Source: Pseudanabaena minima
Lineage (GTDB): Bacteria > Cyanobacteriota > Cyanobacteriia > Pseudanabaenales > Pseudanabaenaceae
Direction of reading: 5' to 3'
Length of the DNA: 64,000 nt
Assembly (NCBI RefSeq): GCF_051131155.1
Contig: NZ_CP159508.1
Coordinates: forward strand, 3,720,001-3,784,000
In this document: positions 9,322 through 17,898 of the stretch, piece by piece
Numbering within the stretch: the first letter of the stretch is position 1
How the letters are laid out: each line of letters begins with the position of its first letter
Notes under the pieces: model-generated
Told to the model about the DNA's origin: nothing
Seen by the model: only the letters and a program-made list of their open reading frames with translations
Database searches by the model: none
Program-made: the position numbers and the translations under genes

Positions 9322-10059
9322 CTACCACCCAAGTAAAACTGCCAATAACAATAAGCCAATAAAACCAGCGCCAGCATAGGTAATCCCTGCGCCGATTTGA
9401 CCAATAATTGCGGGTGGATTCTTTTGCCATTCCCAACGCAGATAATCCAATCTTGCCGCACCTCTATTGCCTTTATAGACTTGTTTTGGCAGGCGATCAC
9501 GATAGTCCGCACCATACCTTGTCATGTGAGCAAAGGTAACATCGCCCTTAGTGCGCTGAGGCAAGATCCGCCGACGTTGATAGGGAACGATGCTATCACC
9601 AAAGTTATTGAGATATTCTTCACTATTCAGTAATTCATCTACAAAAGCTTCAATACCTTTGGTGGCAATCACAATCGACCAAGCAATCTTTTCGCGATCG
9701 CTATAGACATTACGCCCAAGAATTCGCTGAATGCAAATCTCCGCAAAGCGATAGTTATTATTGCAATCGAAGGTCAACCGTCTGAAGGAATCAGACAATA
9801 CTAAGCCGCGAATAAATCCTCTCACCGTAATTTGACGCGATCGCAATTGAGACTCTAGAATTACTTGGCGGTGTTTGTCTAGCATCTGCTGTTCGTTATA
9901 AACTTGCCGATAGGCCGCACTAATTAAAAAATCCAACTCAGTACTAGACAATAAATTGTCAGTGGTGAAAAGCCGAGGTTGTTCATCTCCAGCAATTTCA
10001 AAGCTATCTACACGATGATTTTGAGATAAAGGTTTGTACTCTAACAATGGAATTGACAT
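9322..10059 (-). CDS. cpcL: Rod-membrane phycobilisome linker CpcL (CpcG2 type)
   Basis: Residues ~25-175 form a phycobilisome linker (PBS_linker/CpcG) domain, with YRQVYNEQQML, SQLRSRQITVRGFIRGL and NYRFAEICIQRILGR. The protein (245 aa) ends in a hydrophobic membrane segment (~218-244, GAGITYAGAGFIGLLLLAVL). Ordinary CpcG rod-core linkers lack this, and it defines CpcL, which anchors rod-shaped phycobilisomes to the thylakoid membrane, often feeding photosystem I. It lies between a CpeD-like linker gene and the ccaS-like gene on the same strand. In Synechocystis, cpcG2/cpcL is the CcaS/CcaR target, so green-light induction is a reasonable inference. No G-box-like repeat is visible directly upstream, so it may be transcribed from the linker promoter. 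Confidence 0.9.
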   Translation of the reverse strand: MSIPLLEYKPLSQNHRVDSFEIAGDEQPRLFTTDNLLSSTELDFLISAAYRQVYNEQQMLDKHRQVILESQLRSRQITVRGFIRGLVLSDSFRRLTFDCNNNYRFAEICIQRILGRNVYSDREKIAWSIVIATKGIEAFVDELLNSEEYLNNFGDSIVPYQRRRILPQRTKGDVTFAHMTRYGADYRDRLPKQVYKGNRGAARLDYLRWEWQKNPPAIIGQIGAGITYAGAGFIGLLLLAVLLGW

Positions 10060-10251
10060 GAATGGTTTCCTAAAAAATTACCTAGTATTGAATTAGTCAG
10101 CCAGTTGAAATCTGGTTTTGAAATTACTGTATTTAACCCAGTAATGCTTTAAATTGTGATGAGAAATATGTAAACTTGCCTTTGCCTGATATCGAACAAC
10201 TTGGCAACGTTCTCCAACTCAAACCTTGCGATCACATCTAAAGCTAAAGAA

Positions 10252-10307
10252 CCTGCCTTACACACCCCTACCTCTATGAACAGATCATGGACTATAGGTA
10301 AGGCAGG
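10252..10307 (-). other. Intercistronic stem-loop between two linker genes
   Basis: CCTGCCTTAC (10252-10261) and GTAAGGCAGG (10298-10307) form a perfect 10-bp stem with a 36-base loop, in the 271-base gap between the CpeD-like gene and cpcL. It lacks a T-run, so it looks more like a processing or partial-termination structure than a strong terminator. Phycobilisome operons often set linker stoichiometry this way, but a role here is inference. Confidence 0.45.
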
Positions 10308-10330
10308 AGGATTGGAGAAAAAATGGGGTG

Positions 10331-11086
10331 TTAAACTACCTCAGTAATGCTGACAATTTTGCCAGAGGTACGGTTAATCCTTTGAATTTGAGCAGTCATA
10401 TTGTCGCCCGCAACCAAGTAGGTACTAGTGCTGACACGACGGCGGGTATCAAATTTAGAACCCTGAACCACAATTTTGAATTTTTTCTTATTGGCTTCAC
10501 CCGAACCGCCGAGATTGGCACTGGCTGGTGAAATTTTGTTGCTGCTGTTGGTAGCGACCTCAAAAACTAACTGTGAAGACTTAACCGCACTGCTAATTTG
10601 GGAATCACCACGATTAAGCGCATACATACGGTTAAACGTCACTTGGCTTTGCCCTGCTTCAGTGTTGCTACGATTAAAAGGAACCACATTCTCACCAAAA
10701 GCAGTTTGATATTCGTCACTATCAATATAGGAATCAATTTCAGCATCGTAGCCCTCGGTCACACATCGTATAATATGCTCGGAAATCTCTGCTTGAGACT
10801 GGGGAGGGCGACCGAGAAAATGCATAAAATTCAATTCCACAAAGCGGTAAGGAGCGCATGAGGTGAAGTAGCGATCGCGATAAAATTCAGATTTACCAAT
10901 CGCCCGCACAAATTCTCTTACCGATATACTGCGATCAGTTAACTGCGACTCAGCTTTAACAAAGCGCTCACTTTCCATTATGTGAGGATTACCCAATACT
11001 TGTCTGTAAACAGCACGAATCACATTCTGAATATCATCAGTGGAACATAGTTCCACAGGACTAGCATTGATGACGATACTACCCAT
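10331..11086 (-). CDS. cpeD: Phycobilisome rod linker, phycoerythrin-associated CpeD-like
   Basis: The 251-residue protein has a PBS_linker domain (~15-145) and a C-terminal CpcD-like domain (~200-251, KFKIVVQGSKFDTRRRVST, QIQRINRTSGKIVSITEVV). The spelling around FTSCAPYRFVELNF, EGYDAEIDSYIDSDEY and FGENVVPFNR resembles phycoerythrin linkers of the CpeD group more than CpcC, from memory. Rod linkers sit in the cavity of biliprotein hexamers and tune energy transfer. No cpeBA or cpcBA genes occur in the window, so the biliprotein partner is not proven. It is the first gene of a minus-strand run linker-cpcL-ccaS and is divergent from the ccaR-like gene. The start has GGAGGATTTCA just before ATG. 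Confidence 0.72.
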   Translation of the reverse strand: MGSIVINASPVELCSTDDIQNVIRAVYRQVLGNPHIMESERFVKAESQLTDRSISVREFVRAIGKSEFYRDRYFTSCAPYRFVELNFMHFLGRPPQSQAEISEHIIRCVTEGYDAEIDSYIDSDEYQTAFGENVVPFNRSNTEAGQSQVTFNRMYALNRGDSQISSAVKSSQLVFEVATNSSNKISPASANLGGSGEANKKKFKIVVQGSKFDTRRRVSTSTYLVAGDNMTAQIQRINRTSGKIVSITEVV

Positions 11087-11262
11087 TGAAATCCTCCAAG
11101 TTTAAAGTATTTGCTAACATTAGAATCTACGAGCTTTTAGTACTCATGTTCTATTTCCTAGAATTAAAAATTGCATTTATTTAAATCAAAGTGCTGTTGA
11201 CAATCAAGCCTTTTTCACAATGAAATTTGATAGTCCCATACCCAAAGTAAGGAAACTAGTTA

Positions 11263-11286
11263 GGAAAGTGTAAAGAAAACGGAAAG
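11263..11286 (-). promoter_or_regulatory. Tandem 11-bp direct repeat resembling the CcaR G-box
   Basis: Read on the minus strand, two adjacent 11-mers, CTTTCCGTTTT and CTTTACACTTT, share the form CTTTNCNNTTT with an 11-bp period, one helical turn. The CcaR binding site in Synechocystis (G-box, CTTTNCNATTT direct repeat, from memory) differs by one base in each half. The site lies ~180 bases before the CpeD-like gene and ~165 before the ccaR-like gene, inside their shared 364-base divergent promoter region. Binding by the local CcaR-like protein is inference. Confidence 0.5.
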
Positions 11287-11450
11287 ATTGACCCTAGGCA
11301 ATAAATCTTGATGTTCCGTTACATTTATTTGAATTAACTAGCTTCAATATGTGATATGTCGATTCGCTTAATCTGAATGGAATCGTATTTTGGTAGCAAA
11401 TTTTTGTAGAATCAGAAAAGTTTGATCGCGTCTCGCAAAAAATCCATTCT

Positions 11451-12125
11451 ATGAGGATTCTTCTAGTTGAAGATGATATTCGCCTTGCCGAAACCTTGGC
11501 AGAAGCGTTAACTGACGAGCGCTACGTTGTGGATATTGCTGCTGATGGCAAATCTGGATGGCATCAAGCTCATTCCCTAGATTACGATTTAATGATCTTA
11601 GATCTGATGCTACCAGAATTAGATGGCATAAGTCTTTGCCATCAGTTGCGATCGCATGGGTTCAACTTGCCTATCCTTATGCTCACAGCCTGCGATACGA
11701 TCAACGATGAAATTAACGGGCTTGATGTAGGAGCCGATGACTACATTGTTAAACCAGTAGACTTGCAAAAACTATTTGCGCGAATTCGTGCTTCGTTGCG
11801 TCGAACTAGCTTAAGTGCCTCACCAGTTTTGGAGTGGGGGCAACTACATCTCAATCCCAGTACTTGTGAAGTGGGCTATGGCGAAAATCCGATCCATCTA
11901 ACCCCAAAGGAATATTCTCTTTTAGAATTACTGCTACGCAACGGTCGGCGCGTCTTGAGCCGCAGTGTGATGATTGAACATGTATGGTCTTTAGAATCTC
12001 CTCCTGAAGAACATACCGTAAAAGTACATATTCGCAGTCTCCGCCAAAAGTTAAAAGCCGCAGGGGCTAATGAAGACTTGATTGAGACCGTTCACAGTAT
12101 GGGCTATCGTCTCAATCGGATCTAA
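11451..12125 (+). CDS. ccaR: CcaR-like OmpR-family response regulator
   Basis: The 224-residue protein has a receiver domain with acidic Asp8-Asp9, phospho-acceptor Asp51 (LMILDLMLPELDG) and Lys in DDYIVKPVD. A C-terminal OmpR-type winged helix follows (LTPKEYSLLELLLRNGRRVL, ESPPEEHTVKVHIRSLRQKL). The similarity to Synechocystis CcaR (Slr1584), as I recall its sequence, is high along the whole length, including RILLVEDD, LAETLAEAL, VLEWG and SPPEE. It probably receives phosphate from the CcaS-like kinase encoded 2.3 kb away and activates the linker genes under green light; this is inferred from linkage. It is transcribed divergently from the linker run. No strong Shine-Dalgarno sequence is evident before the ATG. 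Confidence 0.85.
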   Translation: MRILLVEDDIRLAETLAEALTDERYVVDIAADGKSGWHQAHSLDYDLMILDLMLPELDGISLCHQLRSHGFNLPILMLTACDTINDEINGLDVGADDYIVKPVDLQKLFARIRASLRRTSLSASPVLEWGQLHLNPSTCEVGYGENPIHLTPKEYSLLELLLRNGRRVLSRSVMIEHVWSLESPPEEHTVKVHIRSLRQKLKAAGANEDLIETVHSMGYRLNRI

Positions 12126-12161
12126 TTAATAGGTAGTCCTAAAAAGGAAAGGATTTATGGT

Positions 12162-12200
12162 GGTAAGGATAGGCGACGCTTCGCGCCGCCTATCCTTACC
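12162..12200. repeat. Short hairpin with the family A core
   Basis: GGTAAGGATAGGCG pairs with its complement around the core GACGCTTCGCGCCGCC. It shares the GCGCTTCGCGCC core of family A but not the AAACCC arms or the terminal repeats. It lies 37 bases past the ccaR-like stop codon and may act as its terminator. Confidence 0.6.
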
Positions 12201-12311
12201 TATTTAGCACTACCAATTAATATCAATTCATGAGAGTGGGATCATACTGTCGTGAATTGAAGCCTAGACCCAGTAAGCATTTTTAAATTAAGAAATGGCT
12301 ATACCATCGCC

Positions 12312-12416
12312 TACAGTGCTTTGCGCTCAAACCCAAACCGAGCAATTTTTTGAAAGGCTTGCGAAGCAAGCCTTTCAAAAAATTGCTTCTGGTTTGTTTG
12401 ATCAGCAATTGCTGTA
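12312..12416. repeat. Family B palindromic element, full length (105 bp)
   Basis: The ends are TACAGTGC and GCTGTA, with the constant flank TTTGCGCTCAAACCCAAACC. The hairpin 12341-12387 has AGCAATTTTTTGAAAGGC arms. It fills most of the 398-base gap between the ccaR-like gene and metH. No riboswitch-like structure was recognised in the remainder of this gap. Confidence 0.8.
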
Positions 12417-12523
12417 ATTTGATATCAACCTAAGTTCGGCAAAGGTGTAAAAAGGTAAAAATCATAGAGATATTGCTAAGATTAATACCTAGAGTCACTT
12501 TGTTAGCTTAGGGTATAGATTAA

Positions 12524-15500
12524 ATGACCAGTCTGTTTCTGGAACGTCTTCACAGCAGCGATCGCCCTGTCATTGTCTTTGATGGTGCAATGGGTACAAA
12601 CTTGCAAGTCCAAAACCTGACCGCCGAAGACTTTGGTGGCTCAGAGTATGAGGGTTGCAACGAGTATTTAGTGATGACGAAACCTGAAGCAGTCGCCAAA
12701 GTGCATCGCGACTTTTTGGAGGCGGGGGCTGATGTAATCGAGACGGATACCTTTGGCGGTACGTCGATCGTTTTGAATGAATATAATTTGGGGCATCTCG
12801 CCTATGAACTTAGCAAAAAGGCAACAGAATTAGCCAAGTCTGTCGCTGCTGAATTTTCTACGCCTGAGAAACCCCGCTTTGTGGCGGGATCGATCGGTCC
12901 AACCACCAAGTTACCGACTCTGCTCCATATTGATTTCGATACGATGAAGGAGTCCTTTATCGAGCAGATCGGAGGTCTGTACGATGGTGGCGCGGATCTA
13001 TTAATTGTCGAGACTTGTCAGGATGTCCTGCAAATTAAGGTCGCACTCAATGCGATCGCCGAATTTTTTGACAAGAAAACTGCCGAAGGCAAGCCCCGCA
13101 TTCCTGTGATGGTTTCGGTCACGATGGAAACTACTGGCACAATGCTTGTCGGTTCCGATATTTCCGCAGTTGTGACCATTCTCGAACCCTATCCCATCGA
13201 CATCTTAGGGTTGAACTGCGCCACAGGTCCCGACCTGATGAAAGAGCATATGCAGTATTTGAGCGCCCATTCGCCTTTTGTGGTTTCCTGCGTCCCGAAT
13301 GCTGGCTTACCTGAAAATGTGGGTGGACAAGCTTTTTATCGCCTCACTCCCGATGATCTCAAAGGACATCTAGCCCACTTTGTTGAAGATTTAGGCGTGC
13401 AGATTATTGGTGGTTGTTGCGGCACAAGACCCGCCCACATCAAGGCTCTAGCCGATGCTGCGAAGACTCTCAAACCGAAAAAACGCGAACCTCTAGTCAC
13501 TCCTTCGGCGGCTTCCATTTATAGCTCTCAACCCTATATTCAAGATAATTCTTTCCTCATTGTCGGTGAAAGATTGAATGCTAGCGGTTCTAAGAAAACT
13601 CGCGATTTGCTCAATGCTGAGGATTGGGATGGACTGGTGGCGATCGCTAGGTCACAAGTCAAGGAAGGCGCACATGTTCTCGATGTGAACGTGGACTATG
13701 TGGGACGCGATGGCGTGCGGGATATGCATGAACTTGTCTCTCGCCTCGTCACTAACGTTACTTTGCCTCTGATGCTCGACTCCACCGAATGGGAAAAGAT
13801 GGAAGCAGGGCTAAAAGTGGCGGGTGGTAAATGTATTCTTAATTCCACTAACTACGAGGATGGTGAAGAACGCTTCTGTAAGGTCGTAAGTCTTGCCAAG
13901 CAATACGGCGCAGGGATCGTCATCGGTACAATTGATGAAGAGGGCATGGCAAGAACTGCGGACAAAAAGTTCCAAATTGCTTCCCGTGCTTACAAACAAG
14001 CAACGGAAGAATTAGGAATGCCCCCTAGCGAAATTTTCTTTGATACCCTCGCCTTGCCGATTTCCACAGGTATCGAAGAAGATCGCCAAAATGCAGCAGC
14101 TACCATTGAGTCCATTCGACGCATTAAGGAAGCGATGCCCGAAACCCATATTTTGCTTGGGGTTTCCAATGTTTCCTTTGGTTTAAATCCTGCTTCACGG
14201 ATAGTCCTCAATTCCGTATTCTTGCATGAAGCAATGAAAGTAGGCATGGATTCGTCGATTGTCCATGCTAGTAAGATCGTGCCGCTTAATCGCATTCCTG
14301 AAAGAGAATTAGAAGTAGCGCGTCAACTCATCTTTGATCAGCGTCAATTTGATGGCGATATCTGCACCTACGATCCCCTTGGCGAATTTACAAAGCTTTT
14401 TGAAGGGGTTTCGGCAAAGCGGATTAAAGTAGTCGATGATAATCTCACGATTGAGGAGAAACTCAAAAATCATATTATTGATGGCGATCGCATTGGTTTA
14501 GATGACGCACTCACCGAAGCACTCAAAACCTACGAACCATTGACAATCATCAATCAATTTCTTCTTGATGGCATGAAAGTAGTGGGCGAACTCTTTGGGT
14601 CAGGTCAGATGCAACTTCCCTTTGTACTGCAATCCGCCGAAACCATGAAATCTGCTGTTGCCTTTTTAGAGAAATTCATGGAAAAAGCCGAAGGTTCCAA
14701 TAAAGGCGTATTCCTGATTGCCACTGTCAAAGGTGATGTCCATGATATTGGTAAGAATCTTGTCGATATCATTCTCTCCAACAATGGCTACAAAGTTGTC
14801 AATATCGGCATCAAGCAATCGGTAGAGAATATCATTCAAGCCTACGAAGAATGCAAGGCAGATTGCATTGCTATGAGTGGCTTGTTGGTTAAGTCCACAG
14901 CATTCATGAAGGATAATCTACAGGAATTTAATAATCGCGGCATTACTGTCCCCGTCATTCTCGGCGGCGCAGCACTCACACCCAAATTTGTCTATAATGA
15001 TTGTCAGAATGTCTATAACGGCAAGGTGATCTATGGGAAAGATGCCTTCTCTGACCTGAACTTTATGGATAAATATATGCCTGCCAAGGCTGAGGGTAAA
15101 TGGGAAGATGGTAAAGGCTTCTTAGATGAAAATCTTGCCCTTGATGAAGTATCGGAGACTACTGAAAGTTCGACAACTGCGGCTGAGGATAAGGCGAAAA
15201 AAGAGGCGGCTTTGGCAGAACGGTACTTGGATATTGTGCGATCGGAGGCGATCGATACCAATATCCCCCGTCCCAATCCTCCCTACTGGGGAACCAAGAT
15301 TCTCCAAGGTGCAGATATTCCCATTGAGGAACTATTTTGGAATCTGGATTTGCAAGCACTCTTTGCTGGTCAATGGCAGTTCCGCAAGCCTCAAGGTCAG
15401 TCCCGTGAGGAGTACGATCTATTCCTGCAAGAAACCGTTTATCCAATTCTACATACATGGAAAGAGCGGATTATCAATGAGAAGTTACTAGCGCCAACCT

Positions 15501-16087
15501 CAGTCTATGGCTATTTCCCTGTGCTTGCAGAAGGAAATACGGTCTATGTTTACAATCCTCAAGATATCGACAACATCAAGAACGCTGAGCCAATTAATTC
15601 CTTTGTGTTCCCTCGCCAAAAGTCTCAACGTCGTCTCTGTATTGCCGATTTCTTCTCGCCCAAGGATTCGGGAATCGTTGATGTTTTGCCCTTGCAAGCG
15701 GTCACCGTTGGACATATTGCCACTGAGTTTGCTCAAGGACTATTCAAGGCGAATCAATATACCGATTATCTCTATTTTCACGGCTTAGCCGTACAGATGG
15801 CGGAAGCAGTGGCAGAGTGGACACATACACGCATTCGCCATGAACTTGGATTTGGTAGTGAAGATCCCGACAATATCCGCGATATTCTCGCCCAGCGCTA
15901 TCATGGCTCTCGCTATAGTTTTGGCTATCCCGCCTGTCCAAATATGCAGGATCAGTACAAGCTGCTCGATTTGCTCGATGCAAAGCGTGTTGGGTTAGAA
16001 ATGGATGAGAGCGAACAACTCTATCCTGAACAGTCAACAACTGCGTTGATTGTGCATCATCCCGTAGCTAAGTACTTCAGTGCTTAA
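12524..16087 (+). CDS. metH: Cobalamin-dependent methionine synthase MetH
   Basis: The 1187-residue protein transfers a methyl group from 5-methyltetrahydrofolate through cobalamin to homocysteine. The homocysteine-binding domain carries the zinc ligands Cys232 (LNCATG) and Cys298-Cys299 (GGCCGTRPAH). A pterin-binding domain (~345-620), a cobalamin cap and a B12-binding domain follow, with lower axial ligand His740 in GDVHDIGKNLV. The C-terminal activation domain (~890-1187) binds AdoMet (YRYHGSRYSFGYPACP region) and is needed for reductive reactivation. The length is close to the E. coli enzyme (1227 aa). The ATG at 12524 precedes FDGAMGTNLQ in the usual way. Two ATPase/DUF3226 genes follow 17 bases downstream. 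Confidence 0.96.
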   Translation: MTSLFLERLHSSDRPVIVFDGAMGTNLQVQNLTAEDFGGSEYEGCNEYLVMTKPEAVAKVHRDFLEAGADVIETDTFGGTSIVLNEYNLGHLAYELSKKATELAKSVAAEFSTPEKPRFVAGSIGPTTKLPTLLHIDFDTMKESFIEQIGGLYDGGADLLIVETCQDVLQIKVALNAIAEFFDKKTAEGKPRIPVMVSVTMETTGTMLVGSDISAVVTILEPYPIDILGLNCATGPDLMKEHMQYLSAHSPFVVSCVPNAGLPENVGGQAFYRLTPDDLKGHLAHFVEDLGVQIIGGCCGTRPAHIKALADAAKTLKPKKREPLVTPSAASIYSSQPYIQDNSFLIVGERLNASGSKKTRDLLNAEDWDGLVAIARSQVKEGAHVLDVNVDYVGRDGVRDMHELVSRLVTNVTLPLMLDSTEWEKMEAGLKVAGGKCILNSTNYEDGEERFCKVVSLAKQYGAGIVIGTIDEEGMARTADKKFQIASRAYKQATEELGMPPSEIFFDTLALPISTGIEEDRQNAAATIESIRRIKEAMPETHILLGVSNVSFGLNPASRIVLNSVFLHEAMKVGMDSSIVHASKIVPLNRIPERELEVARQLIFDQRQFDGDICTYDPLGEFTKLFEGVSAKRIKVVDDNLTIEEKLKNHIIDGDRIGLDDALTEALKTYEPLTIINQFLLDGMKVVGELFGSGQMQLPFVLQSAETMKSAVAFLEKFMEKAEGSNKGVFLIATVKGDVHDIGKNLVDIILSNNGYKVVNIGIKQSVENIIQAYEECKADCIAMSGLLVKSTAFMKDNLQEFNNRGITVPVILGGAALTPKFVYNDCQNVYNGKVIYGKDAFSDLNFMDKYMPAKAEGKWEDGKGFLDENLALDEVSETTESSTTAAEDKAKKEAALAERYLDIVRSEAIDTNIPRPNPPYWGTKILQGADIPIEELFWNLDLQALFAGQWQFRKPQGQSREEYDLFLQETVYPILHTWKERIINEKLLAPTSVYGYFPVLAEGNTVYVYNPQDIDNIKNAEPINSFVFPRQKSQRRLCIADFFSPKDSGIVDVLPLQAVTVGHIATEFAQGLFKANQYTDYLYFHGLAVQMAEAVAEWTHTRIRHELGFGSEDPDNIRDILAQRYHGSRYSFGYPACPNMQDQYKLLDLLDAKRVGLEMDESEQLYPEQSTTALIVHHPVAKYFSA

Positions 16088-16104
16088 AAAATTGGTATTC
16101 AATT

Positions 16105-17220
16105 ATGCTGAAATCCCTCAAAATCGAAAATTTTCGTTGCTTTCCATATTTCGAGATGGGACAACTAGGAAGGTTGAATCTCATTGTTGGCACAAACAAC
16201 AGTGGCAAAACTTCTATTTTAGAAGCAGTCCAATTACTTACTTCTCAATCTCACTTTGAAATATTAGAAATATTAAAAAGTGTTATGACTAGACGTGATG
16301 AATGTATCAATAATGAAAATGGTGAGAATGAATTAGATATTCGCCATCTTTTTAGTGATCGCACAATTCATGCAGGAAGTAAATTTTCAATAGGAGAGAT
16401 TCATAATGATTTAGAGAAGATTGCTGTTTCTTTGTCCTACATAGGCGAGAATCATTTGGTTTCAGTGCGGAGTTTAAAAAACAATCCTATGCTCACTGGC
16501 GGTATGGAATCGCACTTACCTGATCTAAGAGGATTTGAGATAAATATTGAGAAGCTGAGTGTCAATCTCAAATTACCGCTATCACCCAATGATGGACTTT
16601 CCTTTAATAGCATAAGTGGGTTTCGCAAAGACCTCAGAAATATGCCGACAAGAACTCAAGTCATTGGACTAGGTTCTCTAACGATGGAACAAACTATTGA
16701 ACTTTTCGATAAGATTGTTCTTACCCCAGAAGAAGATTATGTTACAGAGACTATTCAATTATTAGAACCAAACATTAAAAGGATTGCTGTTACAGGTTTT
16801 GAGCATACAAAACAGAATATTTCACATCGCAGCTTTATGGCTAAGCTTTCAAATAAGGATCGCATACCAATTGGCAGCATGGGCGATGGTGTGTGGAGAA
16901 TATTAGGTCTAGCTTTAGCGATTGTAAATGCGAAAGATGGCGTTTTGTTAGTTGATGAAATTGATACAGGGCTACACTTTACAGTAATGTCTGATATGTG
17001 GAAAATGCTCTGGGAAACCGCAAAACGCCTTAACGTCCAGATTTTTGCAACTACTCATAGTAATGACTGCTGGAGGAGTTTAGCGGATATTGCTAATGAA
17101 GACCATCCAAGTGAAGATGGAATTACAATTCATCGAATTGAGAAAGGAAAACCACACAGTATTGTATTTACTGAAGATGAAATCGTGATTGCATCTCGTT
17201 CCAGAATAGAGGTGCGCTAA
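16105..17220 (+). CDS. AAA ATPase of the OLD/AAA_15-AAA_21 type
   Basis: The 371-residue protein opens with an SMC/OLD-type nucleotide-binding core: FRCF, then Walker A GTNNSGKTS (residues 29-37). Walker B is LLVDEID (Asp284, Glu285), and a later ATTHSNDCW segment fits the His switch of this clan. Unlike full OLD proteins it has no C-terminal TOPRIM domain. That role may be filled by the DUF3226 protein, which starts three bases after its stop codon. ATPase plus separate TOPRIM-like protein is the layout of several phage-defence systems (for example AriA/AriB of PARIS), but this family has no assigned function that I know of. It lies directly behind metH in the same direction. Confidence 0.8.
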   Translation: MLKSLKIENFRCFPYFEMGQLGRLNLIVGTNNSGKTSILEAVQLLTSQSHFEILEILKSVMTRRDECINNENGENELDIRHLFSDRTIHAGSKFSIGEIHNDLEKIAVSLSYIGENHLVSVRSLKNNPMLTGGMESHLPDLRGFEINIEKLSVNLKLPLSPNDGLSFNSISGFRKDLRNMPTRTQVIGLGSLTMEQTIELFDKIVLTPEEDYVTETIQLLEPNIKRIAVTGFEHTKQNISHRSFMAKLSNKDRIPIGSMGDGVWRILGLALAIVNAKDGVLLVDEIDTGLHFTVMSDMWKMLWETAKRLNVQIFATTHSNDCWRSLADIANEDHPSEDGITIHRIEKGKPHSIVFTEDEIVIASRSRIEVR

Positions 17221-17223
17221 ATC

Positions 17224-17844
17224 ATGAGTAAAATCTTATTGCTTGTAGAAGGGAAACAAGAATATCTTGTCATCCCTGAATTAATGAGAAGAAATGATGT
17301 GAGCATGAGAGATGATATCCCTGAAATTATTCCATGTAACGGTGCTTCAAATTTATTAAAAGAGATTCCTGTCCGATTGAAAGAATCTTCTCTTTCTGTA
17401 CTTGGAGTAATAGTGGATGCAGATGATAATCCTGTCGGGTGTTGGGATAGCATCAAGCACGCTGCTAGAAAGATTATTCCTGATTTACCTAAAAAATTGC
17501 CAGAAGATGGATTAATTCATGAAATTGCTAACGGAGTCCGATTTGGGGTTTGGATTATGCCCAACAATAAAATGCGCGGTATGTTAGAGACTTTTCTGGC
17601 TGACATTATCCCTGAAGGTAATGAGATAACATGGGAATTTGCAAAAGAGTCTGTAAGGGAAGCAAAAAATAGAGGAGCCAAATATACGCCTAAACAAATT
17701 GACAAAGCCAATATCTATACTTGGCTAGCGTGGCAAGATCCACCAGATAAAGCATTGCATTTAACAATGTGGACAAGTTTTGCTCCCACGCATCCTAATG
17801 CTCAGAAATTTGTGAAATGGTTTAAGGATTTGTATGGGTTGTAA
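17224..17844 (+). CDS. DUF3226 (TOPRIM-like) partner of the upstream ATPase
   Basis: The 206-residue protein has a TOPRIM-like signature: Glu9 in LLLVEGKQE and the acidic cluster Asp65-Asp67-Asp68 in VIVDADDNP. Further DUF3226 landmarks are FGVWIMPNN and IYTWLAWQDPP. TOPRIM domains use these acids to hold Mg for cleavage or rejoining of nucleic acid; activity here is inference. The start codon lies three bases after the ATPase stop, with GCGCTAAATC between, so the two are almost certainly co-translated. No membrane or signal segment is seen. The pairing with an AAA_15/21 ATPase is recurrent in bacteria, to my knowledge. Confidence 0.78.
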   Translation: MSKILLLVEGKQEYLVIPELMRRNDVSMRDDIPEIIPCNGASNLLKEIPVRLKESSLSVLGVIVDADDNPVGCWDSIKHAARKIIPDLPKKLPEDGLIHEIANGVRFGVWIMPNNKMRGMLETFLADIIPEGNEITWEFAKESVREAKNRGAKYTPKQIDKANIYTWLAWQDPPDKALHLTMWTSFAPTHPNAQKFVKWFKDLYGL

Positions 17845-17853
17845 GCGATCGCT

Positions 17854-17898
17854 GAAATGTTTTAAAAGCTTTGCAAAGCAACGCTTTTAAAACATTTC
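17854..17898. repeat. Family B-type hairpin between convergent genes
   Basis: GAAATGTTTTAAAAGC and its complement surround TTTGCAAAGCAACG. The hairpin overlaps the last four codons of the minus-strand GGCT gene and starts 10 bases after the DUF3226 stop. It is well placed as a bidirectional terminator. The flanking family B ends are absent. Confidence 0.65.

Noticed and set aside
9179..9633. Open frames overlapping the cpcL gene and the adjoining repeat
   Set aside because: They are shadows of cpcL in other frames or run through the palindromic element.
12417..12523. Cobalamin or SAM riboswitch before metH
   Set aside because: The leader after the family B repeat is short and A/T-rich, without recognisable riboswitch cores.
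13336..16040. Antisense open frames within metH
   Set aside because: Shadows of a long, strongly conserved coding sequence, without ribosome-binding sites or family resemblance.
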